A stretch of DNA of 8,491 nucleotides from Lachnospiraceae bacterium (GTDB taxonomy: Bacteria; Bacillota; Clostridia; Lachnospirales; Lachnospiraceae). Shown piece by piece: positions 1 through 5,763 of the stretch (the stretch's first letter is position 1; every line of letters starts with the position of its first letter). The notes below the pieces were generated by a model. That model saw nothing but the letters and a program-made list of their open reading frames with translations. It was not told the DNA's origin and ran no database searches. The translations under genes were made by a program, and so were the position numbers. The stretch spans positions 1 through 8,491 of the forward strand of contig CAADSM010000064.1 in NCBI GenBank assembly GCA_900751785.1, given 5' to 3'.

Positions 1-12
1 CTAGAAAATCTT

Positions 13-118
13 AAAGCTCCGGAAGATGGCGTTAATCCGAAAAACAATACTGTTTGAGTGAAACGAGTTGTATTGTTTTTCGGATTGCTCTTAGCCATCT
101 TCCGGAGTTTTTAGCTTT
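13..118. repeat. Long imperfect hairpin, possible bidirectional terminator or intergenic repeat element
   Basis: Two nearly continuous complementary arms are visible. Positions 17-30 (CTCCGGAAGATGGC) pair perfectly with 94-107, and 34-50 pair perfectly with 70-86, a total of 31 exact base pairs. A small internal loop (3 nt on the left, 7 nt on the right) separates the two blocks. The 19-nt apical segment 51-69 holds a small inner stem, GTTT/AAAC around GAGTG. AAAGCT at 13-18 can also pair with AGCTTT at 113-118. A run of five T follows the right arm at 108-112, as in an intrinsic terminator, so it could end transcription from a gene to the left of the window, and perhaps also from yeiH on the minus strand. 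The stem is much longer than a usual terminator, so a mobile or repeated element is also possible. Confidence 0.75.
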
Positions 119-119
119 T

Positions 120-247
120 CTTACCCTTCGGAACGGAGCCTTGATCCCCCGCCCCTCATCTCAGAATACATCTTCGATCCCTATTTCTGCCCTGTTGGTT
201 TCGGACCTTATACCAACCAGAAGTTTCCGCTGACAAACCCGAACTTG
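120..247. other. Non-coding gap downstream of yeiH, no gene called
   Basis: No start codon with a ribosome site was found on either strand. A small inverted repeat, GTTGGT (194-199) with ACCAAC (212-217), contains a nested GGT/ACC pair. On the plus strand one frame is open without a start from 95 to 250. On the minus strand the yeiH frame stays open for 28 codons after its stop. Neither can be supported as a gene. Confidence 0.4.
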
Positions 248-1255
248 TTACCAGATGTTTAGTATGTGCTGCATTCCGAGGCTCACCAGAGAAATCCCGA
301 GCCAGCAGCAGAAACCAGTGAAGATGGGCTTTCCGCCGGTCTTTACGAGCTTGATGATGTTCGTGTTCAGGCCGATGGCGGCCATTGCCATGACGATGAG
401 GAACTTGCTCAGCTCTTTCAGCGGAGCGGTTACTCCTGCGGGGAGCTGGAACACGGTCGTGACTACGGATGCGAGCACAAAGAATAATACGAAGTAAGGA
501 AAAGATTTCTTCAGGCTGAACGATGTCCCGCCTGCGGTTTTCTCTTTCCTGCCCCTGTAGATGGCAAGGATCAGTGTGATCGGAATGATCGCAAGGGTCC
601 TTGTCATTTTTACGATTGCGGCGGCTTCCAGTGTATTGCTGCCGTGGATGCCGTCCCAGGCGGCTGCCGCAGCGGTGACGGAAGAGGTGTCGTTGATCGC
701 TGTTCCGGCGAAGAGACCGAATCCTTCATTGCTCAGCCCGAGCACTGCGCCGAGTGTGGGGAAGATGAGCGCTGCCAGTACGTTGAACAGGAAGATCACA
801 GAGATAGACTGTGCCACTTCTTCATCGGATGCATTGATGACCGGGGCGGGCGCCGCGATGGCGCTCCCGCCGCAGATCGAAGAACCGACGCCCACGAGGA
901 TTGCGTTGTTCGTGCGGAGCTTCAGCGCTTTATACAGGAGAAAGGCGATGATCAGGGATGTGGCGATGGTGGAGATTATAATAGGAAGAGACTGCTTTCC
1001 TTTTGAGAGGATCTCCGTCAGGTTCATGCCGAAGCCGAGGAAGACGACTGCCGCCTGCAGGATTTTTTTCGATGTATAGTTCACGCCGGGGAGAAATGGC
1101 TCCTTTTTTGTCAGGATCAGTGTCAGCACCATGCCGATGAGGATGGCGAACACAGGTCCTCCGATCACCGGGACAGCCTGTCCCAGGAACCAGGACGGAA
1201 CTGCAATAGCAAGGCAGAGCAGAAGTCCGGCGCCGTTTTTCTTTAAAAAGTTCAT
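248..1255 (-). CDS. yeiH: YeiH family inner-membrane protein (putative sulfate exporter, UPF0324)
   Basis: The protein has 335 residues and is almost entirely hydrophobic helices, as expected for the YeiH/UPF0324 family of about ten-helix membrane proteins. Family-typical Gly/Ser-rich motifs are visible: [12 protein letters not shown] at about 124-135 and [11 protein letters not shown] at about 183-193. The family is annotated as a putative sulfate exporter, but its substrate is not well proven. The start at 1255 is preferred over an in-frame upstream ATG at 1321, because GGAGG lies 9 nt before it and the 22 extra residues are charged and unlike a membrane-protein N-terminus. It is divergent from a LysR gene, the usual arrangement for yeiH and its regulator, so activation by that regulator is inferred. 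There is no operon partner on its strand. Confidence 0.88.
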   Translation of the reverse strand: MNFLKKNGAGLLLCLAIAVPSWFLGQAVPVIGGPVFAILIGMVLTLILTKKEPFLPGVNYTSKKILQAAVVFLGFGMNLTEILSKGKQSLPIIISTIATSLIIAFLLYKALKLRTNNAILVGVGSSICGGSAIAAPAPVINASDEEVAQSISVIFLFNVLAALIFPTLGAVLGLSNEGFGLFAGTAINDTSSVTAAAAAWDGIHGSNTLEAAAIVKMTRTLAIIPITLILAIYRGRKEKTAGGTSFSLKKSFPYFVLFFVLASVVTTVFQLPAGVTAPLKELSKFLIVMAMAAIGLNTNIIKLVKTGGKPIFTGFCCWLGISLVSLGMQHILNIW

Positions 1256-1279
1256 TGATGATTTCCTCCATTCCTTTTT

Positions 1280-1314
1280 GTATTCTCCCGGCCGAAAAGT
1301 CCTTTTGAGAATAC
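1280..1314 (-). promoter_or_regulatory. Hairpin in the yeiH 5' leader
   Basis: GTATTCTC (1280-1287) and GAGAATAC (1307-1314) form a perfect 8-bp stem. An inner AAAA/TTTT stem sits around a GTCC loop and a 7-nt asymmetric bulge lies at 1288-1294. In the yeiH transcript the hairpin ends shortly before the GGAGG ribosome site, so an effect on translation or mRNA stability is possible. No known riboswitch consensus was recognised. Confidence 0.45.
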
Positions 1315-1348
1315 GATGCAAATTTGTATATTGTTTCCAACTGAGCGT

Positions 1349-1377
1349 ATGATAGCATAAAAATACAATAAAATAAA
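1349..1377 (-). promoter_or_regulatory. Predicted yeiH promoter with extended -10
   Basis: Read on the minus strand, TTTATT (1377-1372) is followed after 17 bp by TATCAT (1354-1349), preceded directly by TGC, an extended -10. The -35 lies inside one arm of the 11-bp palindrome shared with the lysR promoter. The expected transcript start is near 1342, giving a leader of about 87 nt. Confidence 0.6.
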
Positions 1378-1398
1378 ATTATATATCTTTATTTTATT
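1367..1398. promoter_or_regulatory. Perfect 11-bp palindrome, candidate operator shared by yeiH and lysR
   Basis: AATAAAATAAA (1367-1377) is repeated in inverted form as TTTATTTTATT (1388-1398) around a 10-nt AT-rich centre. The arms cover the -35 regions of both divergent promoters. Weaker dyad symmetry extends out to 1349-1416 (26 of 34 half-positions match). LysR regulators typically bind AT-rich dyads between themselves and a divergent target, so binding by the adjacent LysR protein is a reasonable inference but not shown. Confidence 0.6.
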
Positions 1399-1416
1399 AT
1401 AAATATATGTTATGAT
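1388..1416 (+). promoter_or_regulatory. Predicted lysR promoter with extended -10
   Basis: TTTATT (1388-1393), a 17-bp spacer and TATGAT (1411-1416) are preceded by TGT, an extended -10. It is an exact mirror of the yeiH promoter around position 1382.5. The expected start is near 1423, leaving a leader of about 100 nt that contains the hairpin at 1446-1476. Confidence 0.6.
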
Positions 1417-1445
1417 TGGTGGCAGGGAGTGTTCACTATAAATTG

Positions 1446-1484
1446 GGGCGGAGGTTTGCAGAGGAAAACTCCGCCCTTATTTTC
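1446..1484 (+). terminator. Terminator-like hairpin in the lysR leader (possible attenuator)
   Basis: GGGCGGAG (1446-1453) pairs perfectly with CTCCGCCC (1469-1476). Three further T-A pairs inside (1455-1457 with 1466-1468) follow a single-base bulge. The stem is followed by the T-rich run TTATTTTCTTT. It lies 48 nt upstream of the lysR start codon and downstream of the predicted promoter, so it would act on lysR itself as an attenuator or a roadblock rather than end another gene. The T-tract is interrupted, so its strength is uncertain. Confidence 0.5.
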
Positions 1485-1524
1485 TTTGAGCCGCGGGGCG
1501 GCTTGAGAAGAAAGGGGGCTGCAT

Positions 1525-2400
1525 ATGCTGGATTTCAGGATGGAGACTTTTCTCACGGTATGCCAGTGTATGAATTTTACGAGAGCGTCAGAGAAGCTGA
1601 ATATCACACAGCCTGCGGTTTCACAGCATATCCGTTTTCTGGAAAAGCATTATAATACCAGGCTTTTCCGATATGAAGGGAAGAAGCTGCGTCTGACAGG
1701 AGCGGGGGAGATCCTGAGGAATGCGTCGCTTACCATGATGCATGATGAGCTTTCGATGCAGAATGAGATGGTCAGGGCTGAAGAGGAGAGGGAGATCCGT
1801 TTCGGTGCGACCAGGACGGTTGGCGATGCGCTGATGGGCCGTATCCTGGAGAATTATCTGGAGAAATATCCGGATGCAAAAATCCACATGGAAGTAGAGA
1901 ATACGAAGGAGCTCCTGGGACGGCTGGACGGCGGAGAGATTGATTTCGCGCTGGTCGAGGGATTTTTCAAAAAGAGCGAGTACGATTTCCAGAAATATTC
2001 GGATGAAAACTATATTGCGGTCTGCAGTCCGGATTACGCGTTCAGACAGGAGCCGGACTGCATTGAGAATCTTTTTCAGGAGAGGCTGCTGCTCCGTGAG
2101 GCGGGATCGGGTACGAGGGAGGTGCTCGAACGCTATCTTGACGCGAAAAACCTGAGTGTCAGCGACTTTGAACGGGTGACTGAGGCGGGGAGCCTGCAAA
2201 CGATTAAAGAGTTGACAAAAGCAGGATGTGGTATTACATTTTTATATGAAGTCGCTGTCTGGGAGGAGCTTGAGAGCGGAATGCTCAGGAAGATTCCTCT
2301 GAGAGACTTCCAGGTTTCCCATGAATTTACTTTCATATGGAGGCGGGGAAGCATCTACGCAGAGCAGTACCGGGAAGTGTTCCGGCGGTTTTCTGCCTGA
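1525..2400 (+). CDS. LysR-family transcriptional regulator, likely regulator of yeiH
   Basis: The protein has 291 residues, the standard LysR length. The N-terminal winged helix-turn-helix spans about residues 1-62, with the family core ASEKLNITQPAVSQHI near 21-36, followed by a linker helix. The remainder (about 90-290) is a periplasmic-binding-protein-like effector domain, including the typical LLREAGSGTRE segment. The start has a strong AAAGGGGG ribosome site 6 nt upstream. Its position, divergent from yeiH across a symmetric promoter region, suggests that it controls yeiH and its own gene. In enterobacteria the LysR protein beside yeiH is YeiE, and CysL-type proteins are similar, but orthology cannot be settled by eye. 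sufC begins only 42 bp downstream on the same strand, so readthrough into suf is possible. The inducer is unknown. Confidence 0.9.
   Translation: MLDFRMETFLTVCQCMNFTRASEKLNITQPAVSQHIRFLEKHYNTRLFRYEGKKLRLTGAGEILRNASLTMMHDELSMQNEMVRAEEEREIRFGATRTVGDALMGRILENYLEKYPDAKIHMEVENTKELLGRLDGGEIDFALVEGFFKKSEYDFQKYSDENYIAVCSPDYAFRQEPDCIENLFQERLLLREAGSGTREVLERYLDAKNLSVSDFERVTEAGSLQTIKELTKAGCGITFLYEVAVWEELESGMLRKIPLRDFQVSHEFTFIWRRGSIYAEQYREVFRRFSA
2212..2240 (+). promoter_or_regulatory. Possible internal promoter for sufCB inside lysR
   Basis: A consensus -35 TTGACA (2212-2217) is followed after exactly 17 bp by TACATT (2235-2240), a four-of-six match to the -10 box. It lies in the coding sequence for the LysR C-terminal part, about 200 bp before sufC. 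The 42-bp lysR-sufC gap shows no promoter of its own. It could be chance within coding sequence. Confidence 0.35.
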
Positions 2401-2442
2401 CGGACCGCGGGTATCAAAAGAAAAAGGAAGTGACAGATATAG

Positions 2443-3189
2443 ATGTTACAGGTAGAACATTTATCATATGATGTTTTAGAAGAAGGAAAACAGTCAGAGA
2501 TCCTGTCAGATGTGAGCTTCACCGTCAACAACGGAGAAATGCTCGTCATCACGGGACCGAATGGAGGCGGCAAGTCCACTCTGGCAAAGCTCCTGATGGG
2601 GATCAACCGTCCCACGGGCGGAAAGATTTATCTTGACGGCCAGGATATCACGGATTTTTCCATCGACGAGCGCGCTAAGGCGGGGATCGGGTTTGCGTTC
2701 CAGCAGCCGCCCAGATTCAAGGGAATGACAGTCAGGAGACTGCTGTCTCTTGCAGCCGGTAAGACACTGGATGAGAAGACATGCTGCGGGCTTCTGAGCA
2801 GTGTCGGCCTGTGTGCTATGGAGTATATTGACAGAGAGGCGGACGCGACTCTGTCCGGAGGAGAGATGAAGCGTATCGAGATCGCGACAGTGCTGGCGAA
2901 GCACCACGATCTCTGCATTTTCGATGAGCCCGAGGCGGGGATTGACCTGTGGAGCTTCTCTATGCTGATCAAGCGCTTTGAGCAGATCCACAAGGAGAAG
3001 GAAGAGAGCCTGATCCTGATCTCCCATCAGGAGAGGATCATCCAGATGGCGGACCGTATCATGGTCATCAGCGACGGCAAGGTAGAGTCCATTGGTGATG
3101 CGAAGGATATCATGCCGACACTCTTCGGCCAGGAGCTTGACTCCTGCGAGTGCAGAAGACAAAAGGGAGGTGAACTCTATGGAGTCTAA
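2443..3189 (+). CDS. sufC: Fe-S cluster assembly ATPase SufC
   Basis: This 248-residue ABC ATPase energises the SufB-type scaffold in cytoplasmic iron-sulfur cluster assembly. All ABC motifs are present: Walker A GPNGGGKST at 38-46, Q-loop FAFQQPP with Gln87, signature LSGGE at 137-141, Walker B LCIFDEP at 157-163 (Glu162 catalytic) and the H-loop histidine at 195. The continuation EMKRIEIA after the signature and the absence of membrane segments fit SufC rather than a transporter ATPase. The length matches the family (about 250). The start at 2443 gives the usual N-terminus; its ribosome site (AGGAAG) is rather far, about 12 nt upstream. The end overlaps the next gene by 11 bp, indicating translational coupling. 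No sufS, sufU or sufD is adjacent, so this is a minimal SufC-SufB unit. Confidence 0.9.
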   Translation: MLQVEHLSYDVLEEGKQSEILSDVSFTVNNGEMLVITGPNGGGKSTLAKLLMGINRPTGGKIYLDGQDITDFSIDERAKAGIGFAFQQPPRFKGMTVRRLLSLAAGKTLDEKTCCGLLSSVGLCAMEYIDREADATLSGGEMKRIEIATVLAKHHDLCIFDEPEAGIDLWSFSMLIKRFEQIHKEKEESLILISHQERIIQMADRIMVISDGKVESIGDAKDIMPTLFGQELDSCECRRQKGGELYGV

Positions 3190-4132
3190 TGAGGTTAAGA
3201 AGACAGATAAGATCGAGCTGGATAAAGTGACACAGGACGTCTTGAAGGTGATCGATTCCTATGGGTTTAAGCAGGAAGGAGCTTATAACCTCCGCTTGAA
3301 CGGGATGGCAGTGTGCCACGGCGACAGCCGTCATATTAATATAGTGAAGAAAGAGGATAAGCCGGGCATTGATATACACATCAGCGGTGAGGCGAAGAAC
3401 GAGCAGGTCCACATTCCGGTCGTGATGTCTCAGGAAGGCGTTGATATCGTATACAACGATTTCTATATCGAGGACGGAGCGGACGTTACGATCATCGCCG
3501 GCTGCGGTATCCACGGGGAGGGATGCAGCGAGACCCGCCACGACGGGATCCATGCATTTCATGTGGGAAAGAACGCGAATGTAAAATATGTGGAAAATCA
3601 TTATGCTGAGGGAAATGGGACGGGACAGAAGGTCCTCAACCCTGTGACGAAGATCTATGTCGGCGAGAACTCTGTCTTTACGCTTGAGACGACACAGATC
3701 AAAGGAGTAGATTCTACGGAGCGTGAGAATTATATCGAGCTTGCCGACAATGCAAAGCTTTTTGTGACAGAGAAGCTTATGACAGACGAGGGGCAGACTG
3801 CGATTTCTAATATGGACGTGGAATTGAACGGGGAGAACAGCTCCGCGCGGATCGTATCCCGTTCGGTAGGAAAAGGAAACTCCAAGCAGGTGTTCCACCC
3901 GAAGGCGATTGGAAACAATCAGTGTCATGCCCATGTGCAGTGTGACTCCATTATCATGGACAACGCTGAGATCAGCTCGATCCCGGAGATCAATGCGAGA
4001 CATGTGGATGCGCAGATCATCCATGAGGCGGCGATCGGAAGGATCAACGACGAGCAGCTTGTGAAGCTGAGGACATTCGGTATGACCGAGGAAGAGGCGG
4101 AATCTGTTATTATTGAGAGCTTTCTGAAATAG
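3179..4132 (+). CDS. sufB: SufB/SufD-family Fe-S scaffold protein, short minimal-system form
   Basis: The protein has 317 residues, compared with about 495 for E. coli SufB. The beta-helix core and C-terminal region of the SufBD family are kept, but the long N-terminal part is missing. Family residues are recognisable: Cys255 in VQCDS and the pair His282-Glu283 in IIHEAAIG. By spacing these match E. coli SufB Cys405 and His433-Glu434, which are implicated in cluster assembly. Two further cysteines lie in AGCGIHGEGCSE and may bind metal. The C-terminus EEQL-like/LRTFGMTEEEAE is family-typical. The start at 3179 is chosen because GGGAGG lies 8 nt upstream and it overlaps the sufC end by 11 bp; a longer in-frame ATG at 3092 would run deep into sufC. 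Two-gene SufC-SufB systems of this size are known from anaerobes and archaea as minimal SUF-like systems. The product probably acts as a SufB2C2-type complex. Confidence 0.87.
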   Translation: MESNEVKKTDKIELDKVTQDVLKVIDSYGFKQEGAYNLRLNGMAVCHGDSRHINIVKKEDKPGIDIHISGEAKNEQVHIPVVMSQEGVDIVYNDFYIEDGADVTIIAGCGIHGEGCSETRHDGIHAFHVGKNANVKYVENHYAEGNGTGQKVLNPVTKIYVGENSVFTLETTQIKGVDSTERENYIELADNAKLFVTEKLMTDEGQTAISNMDVELNGENSSARIVSRSVGKGNSKQVFHPKAIGNNQCHAHVQCDSIIMDNAEISSIPEINARHVDAQIIHEAAIGRINDEQLVKLRTFGMTEEEAESVIIESFLK

Positions 4133-4149
4133 ATGATAAAATAAAAAAA

Positions 4150-4200
4150 TTGCAAGTGGAAAACAGCTGCCTTCAGTTGATGATGGCAGCTGTTTTGCAA
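4150..4200. terminator. Bidirectional terminator-like hairpin after sufB
   Basis: AAAACAGCTGCC (4160-4171) pairs perfectly over 12 bp with 4185-4196 around a 13-nt loop. On the plus strand the stem ends in TTTT, followed only by GCAATGG, so it is U-poor. On the minus strand it ends in TTTT followed after a short gap by a T-rich stretch (complement of 4142-4149). It sits between the convergent sufB and ybaK genes and could stop both. Confidence 0.65.
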
Positions 4201-4227
4201 TGGAAGAGTCAGAATACTGCTTCCATT
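4199..4227. repeat. Second hairpin in the sufB-ybaK gap
   Basis: AATGGAAG (4199-4206) and CTTCCATT (4220-4227) form a perfect 8-bp inverted repeat around a 13-nt loop. It begins 3 nt after the end of the first hairpin stem. No T-run follows, so it is not itself a clear terminator. Confidence 0.5.
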
Positions 4228-4237
4228 TTGCTCCATG

Positions 4238-4292
4238 GTTCTGCTTGGTTTATCACTCCTGTTATAGATGGAGTGATCTATGAGTTCAGAAC
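4238..4292. repeat. Nested inverted repeats before the ybaK end
   Basis: ATCACTCC (4252-4259) pairs perfectly with GGAGTGAT (4270-4277) around a 10-nt loop. Outside it GTTCTG (4238-4243) pairs with CAGAAC (4287-4292). The nested arrangement gives a two-tier hairpin on either strand. On the minus strand it would form just downstream of the ybaK stop codon. Confidence 0.5.
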
Positions 4293-4315
4293 AGCCTGTT
4301 TATCTACCTGTACGT

Positions 4316-4789
4316 TTACATTTCTTTACATACATCAATCCATTCTCTGGCGCCTGAGAACTGCTCCAGCTCATCGCATGTCAGCTCGACAGCGGAATTG
4401 GAGCTTCCGGCCGCCGGGAATACGGTATCGAATCTTTTCATGGAGACATCCAGGTATACTGCTGTATGCTCGGGATTGCAGAACGGGCACACGCCGCCGA
4501 TGGCATGTCCGGTCAGATGCTCCACATCATCCGGGGCGAGCATTTTTGCTTTCATCCCGAAAACATGCTTGAACTTGCTGTTGTCGATCTTCATGTCGCC
4601 GGCTGTTACTATGAGGATCGCCCCGTCTTTCTCTTTTGTGTAAAAAGAAAGTGTCTTTGCGATCCTTGCGGGCTCCACGCCGACAGCCTGGGCGGCGAGC
4701 TCGACTGTAGCGCTTGATACGGGAAACTCTAAGATTTCTTTATTAATATTATTTGATTCAAAATATTTCTTAACTATCTCGATTGACAT
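4316..4789 (-). CDS. ybaK: YbaK/ProX-family aminoacyl-tRNA deacylase
   Basis: The protein has 157 residues, the normal size for a stand-alone YbaK/EbsC-type trans-editing domain. These cytoplasmic enzymes hydrolyse mischarged aminoacyl-tRNA, classically Cys-tRNA(Pro). Seen here are the conserved lysine in RIAKTLSFY (Lys45), the segment TAGDMKIDNSKFK (about 62-74) and GGVCPF at 98-103 in the substrate pocket. The GGVCPF motif continues CNPEH, giving a CPFC pair that may be a lineage variant. The start at 4789 has a purine-rich AAGGA site about 7 nt upstream and an extended -10 promoter further up. It is transcribed alone and converges with sufB. The exact tRNA substrate cannot be read from sequence; prolyl-tRNA editing is the family default. 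Confidence 0.87.
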   Translation of the reverse strand: MSIEIVKKYFESNNINKEILEFPVSSATVELAAQAVGVEPARIAKTLSFYTKEKDGAILIVTAGDMKIDNSKFKHVFGMKAKMLAPDDVEHLTGHAIGGVCPFCNPEHTAVYLDVSMKRFDTVFPAAGSSNSAVELTCDELEQFSGAREWIDVCKEM

Positions 4790-4830
4790 TATTTTTCCTT
4801 CTTTCTTTCCTAATATGGTTATCTTATGTG

Positions 4831-4839
4831 ATTATAGCA
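4831..4839 (-). promoter_or_regulatory. Extended -10 promoter element for ybaK
   Basis: Read on the minus strand the sequence is TGC followed by a perfect TATAAT. No good -35 is seen at 16-18 bp, which is common for extended -10 promoters. The transcript would start near 4824, leaving about 35 nt of leader. Confidence 0.6.
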
Positions 4840-4925
4840 GTTTACGGAGAAAAATGCTATGAAAACTCGTAAGATGCAGTTCAACCTCCGGTATGGTTAC
4901 TTTTCTGCCCTTTTGTAGTAAACTG
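4838..4925. promoter_or_regulatory. Inverted 8-bp sites in the ybaK-XRE intergenic region
   Basis: CAGTTTAC (4838-4845) at the ybaK -10 region is repeated in inverted form as GTAAACTG (4918-4925) upstream of the regulator gene. The sites could be operator half-sites for the adjacent XRE protein. The distance (72 nt) and short length also allow chance. No convincing -35/-10 pair for the XRE gene was found in 4840-4986. Confidence 0.25.
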
Positions 4926-4986
4926 ATCATAGCGGAAGATGTGATCGCGCAGTCGCAATGGGGAAAATGGGCTGAGGAGGAAGAGT

Positions 4987-5514
4987 ATGGATCAAAAGAT
5001 GATCGGAGCATTTATTGCCAGGAGAAGAAAGGAATTGAATATGACGCAGAAGGAGCTGGCGGAAGAGCTGGGAGTTACTGACCGGGCTGTCTCAAAGTGG
5101 GAGAACGGACGCTGCATGCCGGACCTGTCTTTGATCCAGCCGTTGAGCCGCAGCCTCGGAGTCGGGGTAAATGATCTGCTGTGCGGCGAGATCATAGAGG
5201 AGAAGCAGTACAGGAGCAAGAGTGAGGAGAATCTTATCAGGATGGCTGAGCTGAACCATCAGCTGAATTATATGAAAAGCTTTCGGTATGGCTTTTGGGG
5301 CTTCTATGTGCTGGCGATTTTTCTTCTTGTTTACTGCATTGCCAAAAATCTGGATTCTTCAGGCATCCTGGCGCTTGTCCTGGCATATAGCACGTTTACG
5401 TTCTATTCCAGATGCCGTACGATGAAAAAAGACTTTCTGTCAGTGCTGATCACGGTTTTGGGGGCGGGCGGAACGTTTATGAGTCTTATTGCTTTTATTG
5501 GCAGAACGTGGTAA
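4987..5514 (+). CDS. XRE-family regulator with C-terminal membrane segments
   Basis: The protein has 175 residues. Residues about 7-61 form a Cro/C1-type helix-turn-helix with the recognisable run TQKELAEELGVTDRAVSKWE and the following RCMPDLSLIQPLSRSLGV. Residues about 65-98 are a charged linker. The C-terminal part holds three hydrophobic segments (about 100-118, 124-140 and 148-171), so the DNA-binding domain is probably tethered to the membrane. Such XRE-membrane proteins are common in Firmicutes but their signals are mostly unknown. A very good GAGGAGG ribosome site lies 6 nt before the start. It is divergent from ybaK and followed by a terminator-like hairpin. Targets cannot be named; its own gene, ybaK or thiW are only neighbours. 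Confidence 0.85.
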   Translation: MDQKMIGAFIARRRKELNMTQKELAEELGVTDRAVSKWENGRCMPDLSLIQPLSRSLGVGVNDLLCGEIIEEKQYRSKSEENLIRMAELNHQLNYMKSFRYGFWGFYVLAIFLLVYCIAKNLDSSGILALVLAYSTFTFYSRCRTMKKDFLSVLITVLGAGGTFMSLIAFIGRTW

Positions 5515-5517
5515 CAT
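5489..5517 (+). promoter_or_regulatory. Weak candidate promoter for the thiW leader
   Basis: TTGCTT (5489-5494), a 17-bp spacer and TAACAT (5512-5517) form a modest match that overlaps the end of the XRE gene. If used, transcription would begin near 5524 and the hairpin at 5545-5568 would be part of the thiW leader. No better thiW promoter was found downstream. Confidence 0.2.
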
Positions 5518-5544
5518 AGTTCCGGACAATTGAATAAAGGTTTT

Positions 5545-5572
5545 CCCGGGCGGGGAGCGCCGTCCGGGTTTT
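5545..5572 (+). terminator. Intrinsic terminator after the XRE gene
   Basis: CCCGGGCGG (5545-5553) pairs with CCGTCCGGG (5560-5568), nine pairs with one G-T wobble, around a 6-nt loop and followed by TTTT. It starts 31 nt after the stop codon. The T-run is short, so some readthrough towards thiW is possible. Confidence 0.7.
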
Positions 5573-5574
5573 AA

Positions 5575-5763
5575 CTGTACACCAGAGCAGATGCTTCTGC
5601 TGCGGCTGTTTCGGCAGCTGACCATGCGGAAGCTTGTTTAAGTACGAAAACAACATGCGAGGGAATCCGTGTTCCGGAGTGAGAGGATGCCAGTGAGCAT
5701 CGACCGTCAGTGCAGCCGTGCCGTTTCAGTTGACGGGATGGCAGGGCGCACGTGTACAGGAGG
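5575..5763 (+). ncRNA. Structured thiW leader, candidate cis-regulatory RNA of unknown class
   Basis: CTGTACAC (5575-5582) pairs perfectly with GTGTACAG (5752-5759), closing a 185-nt region. Inside lie six short stems in series: 5586-5591/5596-5601, 5603-5608/5615-5620, 5634-5639/5648-5653, 5662-5665/5672-5675, 5686-5690/5697-5701 and 5704-5709/5731-5736. The 3' strand of the closing stem overlaps the first two bases of the AGGAGG ribosome site of thiW (5758-5763), so folding could control translation. The TPP aptamer core (CTGAGA, then TGAT..GG.TAAT.CCAGCG.AGGGA) is absent. No matching known riboswitch was recognised. Several of the stems are only 4-6 bp and may be chance. Confidence 0.35.

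Noticed and set aside
95..250. Open reading frame without a start on the plus strand ending at 250, and the continuation of the yeiH frame past its stop on the minus strand.
   Set aside because: There is no start codon or ribosome site, the two strands are open over the same bases, and no known domain is recognised.
561..1079. Long open frame on the plus strand opposite yeiH.
   Set aside because: It is antisense to a clear membrane-protein gene and has no ribosome site; it arises from the codon use of yeiH.
3110..4024. Long open frame on the minus strand opposite sufB.
   Set aside because: It is antisense to a recognised gene, with no ribosome site and an Arg/His/Leu-rich composition typical of a shadow frame.
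5655..5740. Resemblance of the thiW leader to a cobalamin riboswitch (GGGAATCCG...CCGGAGTGA followed by GCCAGTG).
   Set aside because: The match is limited to a few short words. The invariant core around the loop and the later AGTCAGGAGACCTGCC-like box are missing, and the downstream gene is a thiazole transporter.
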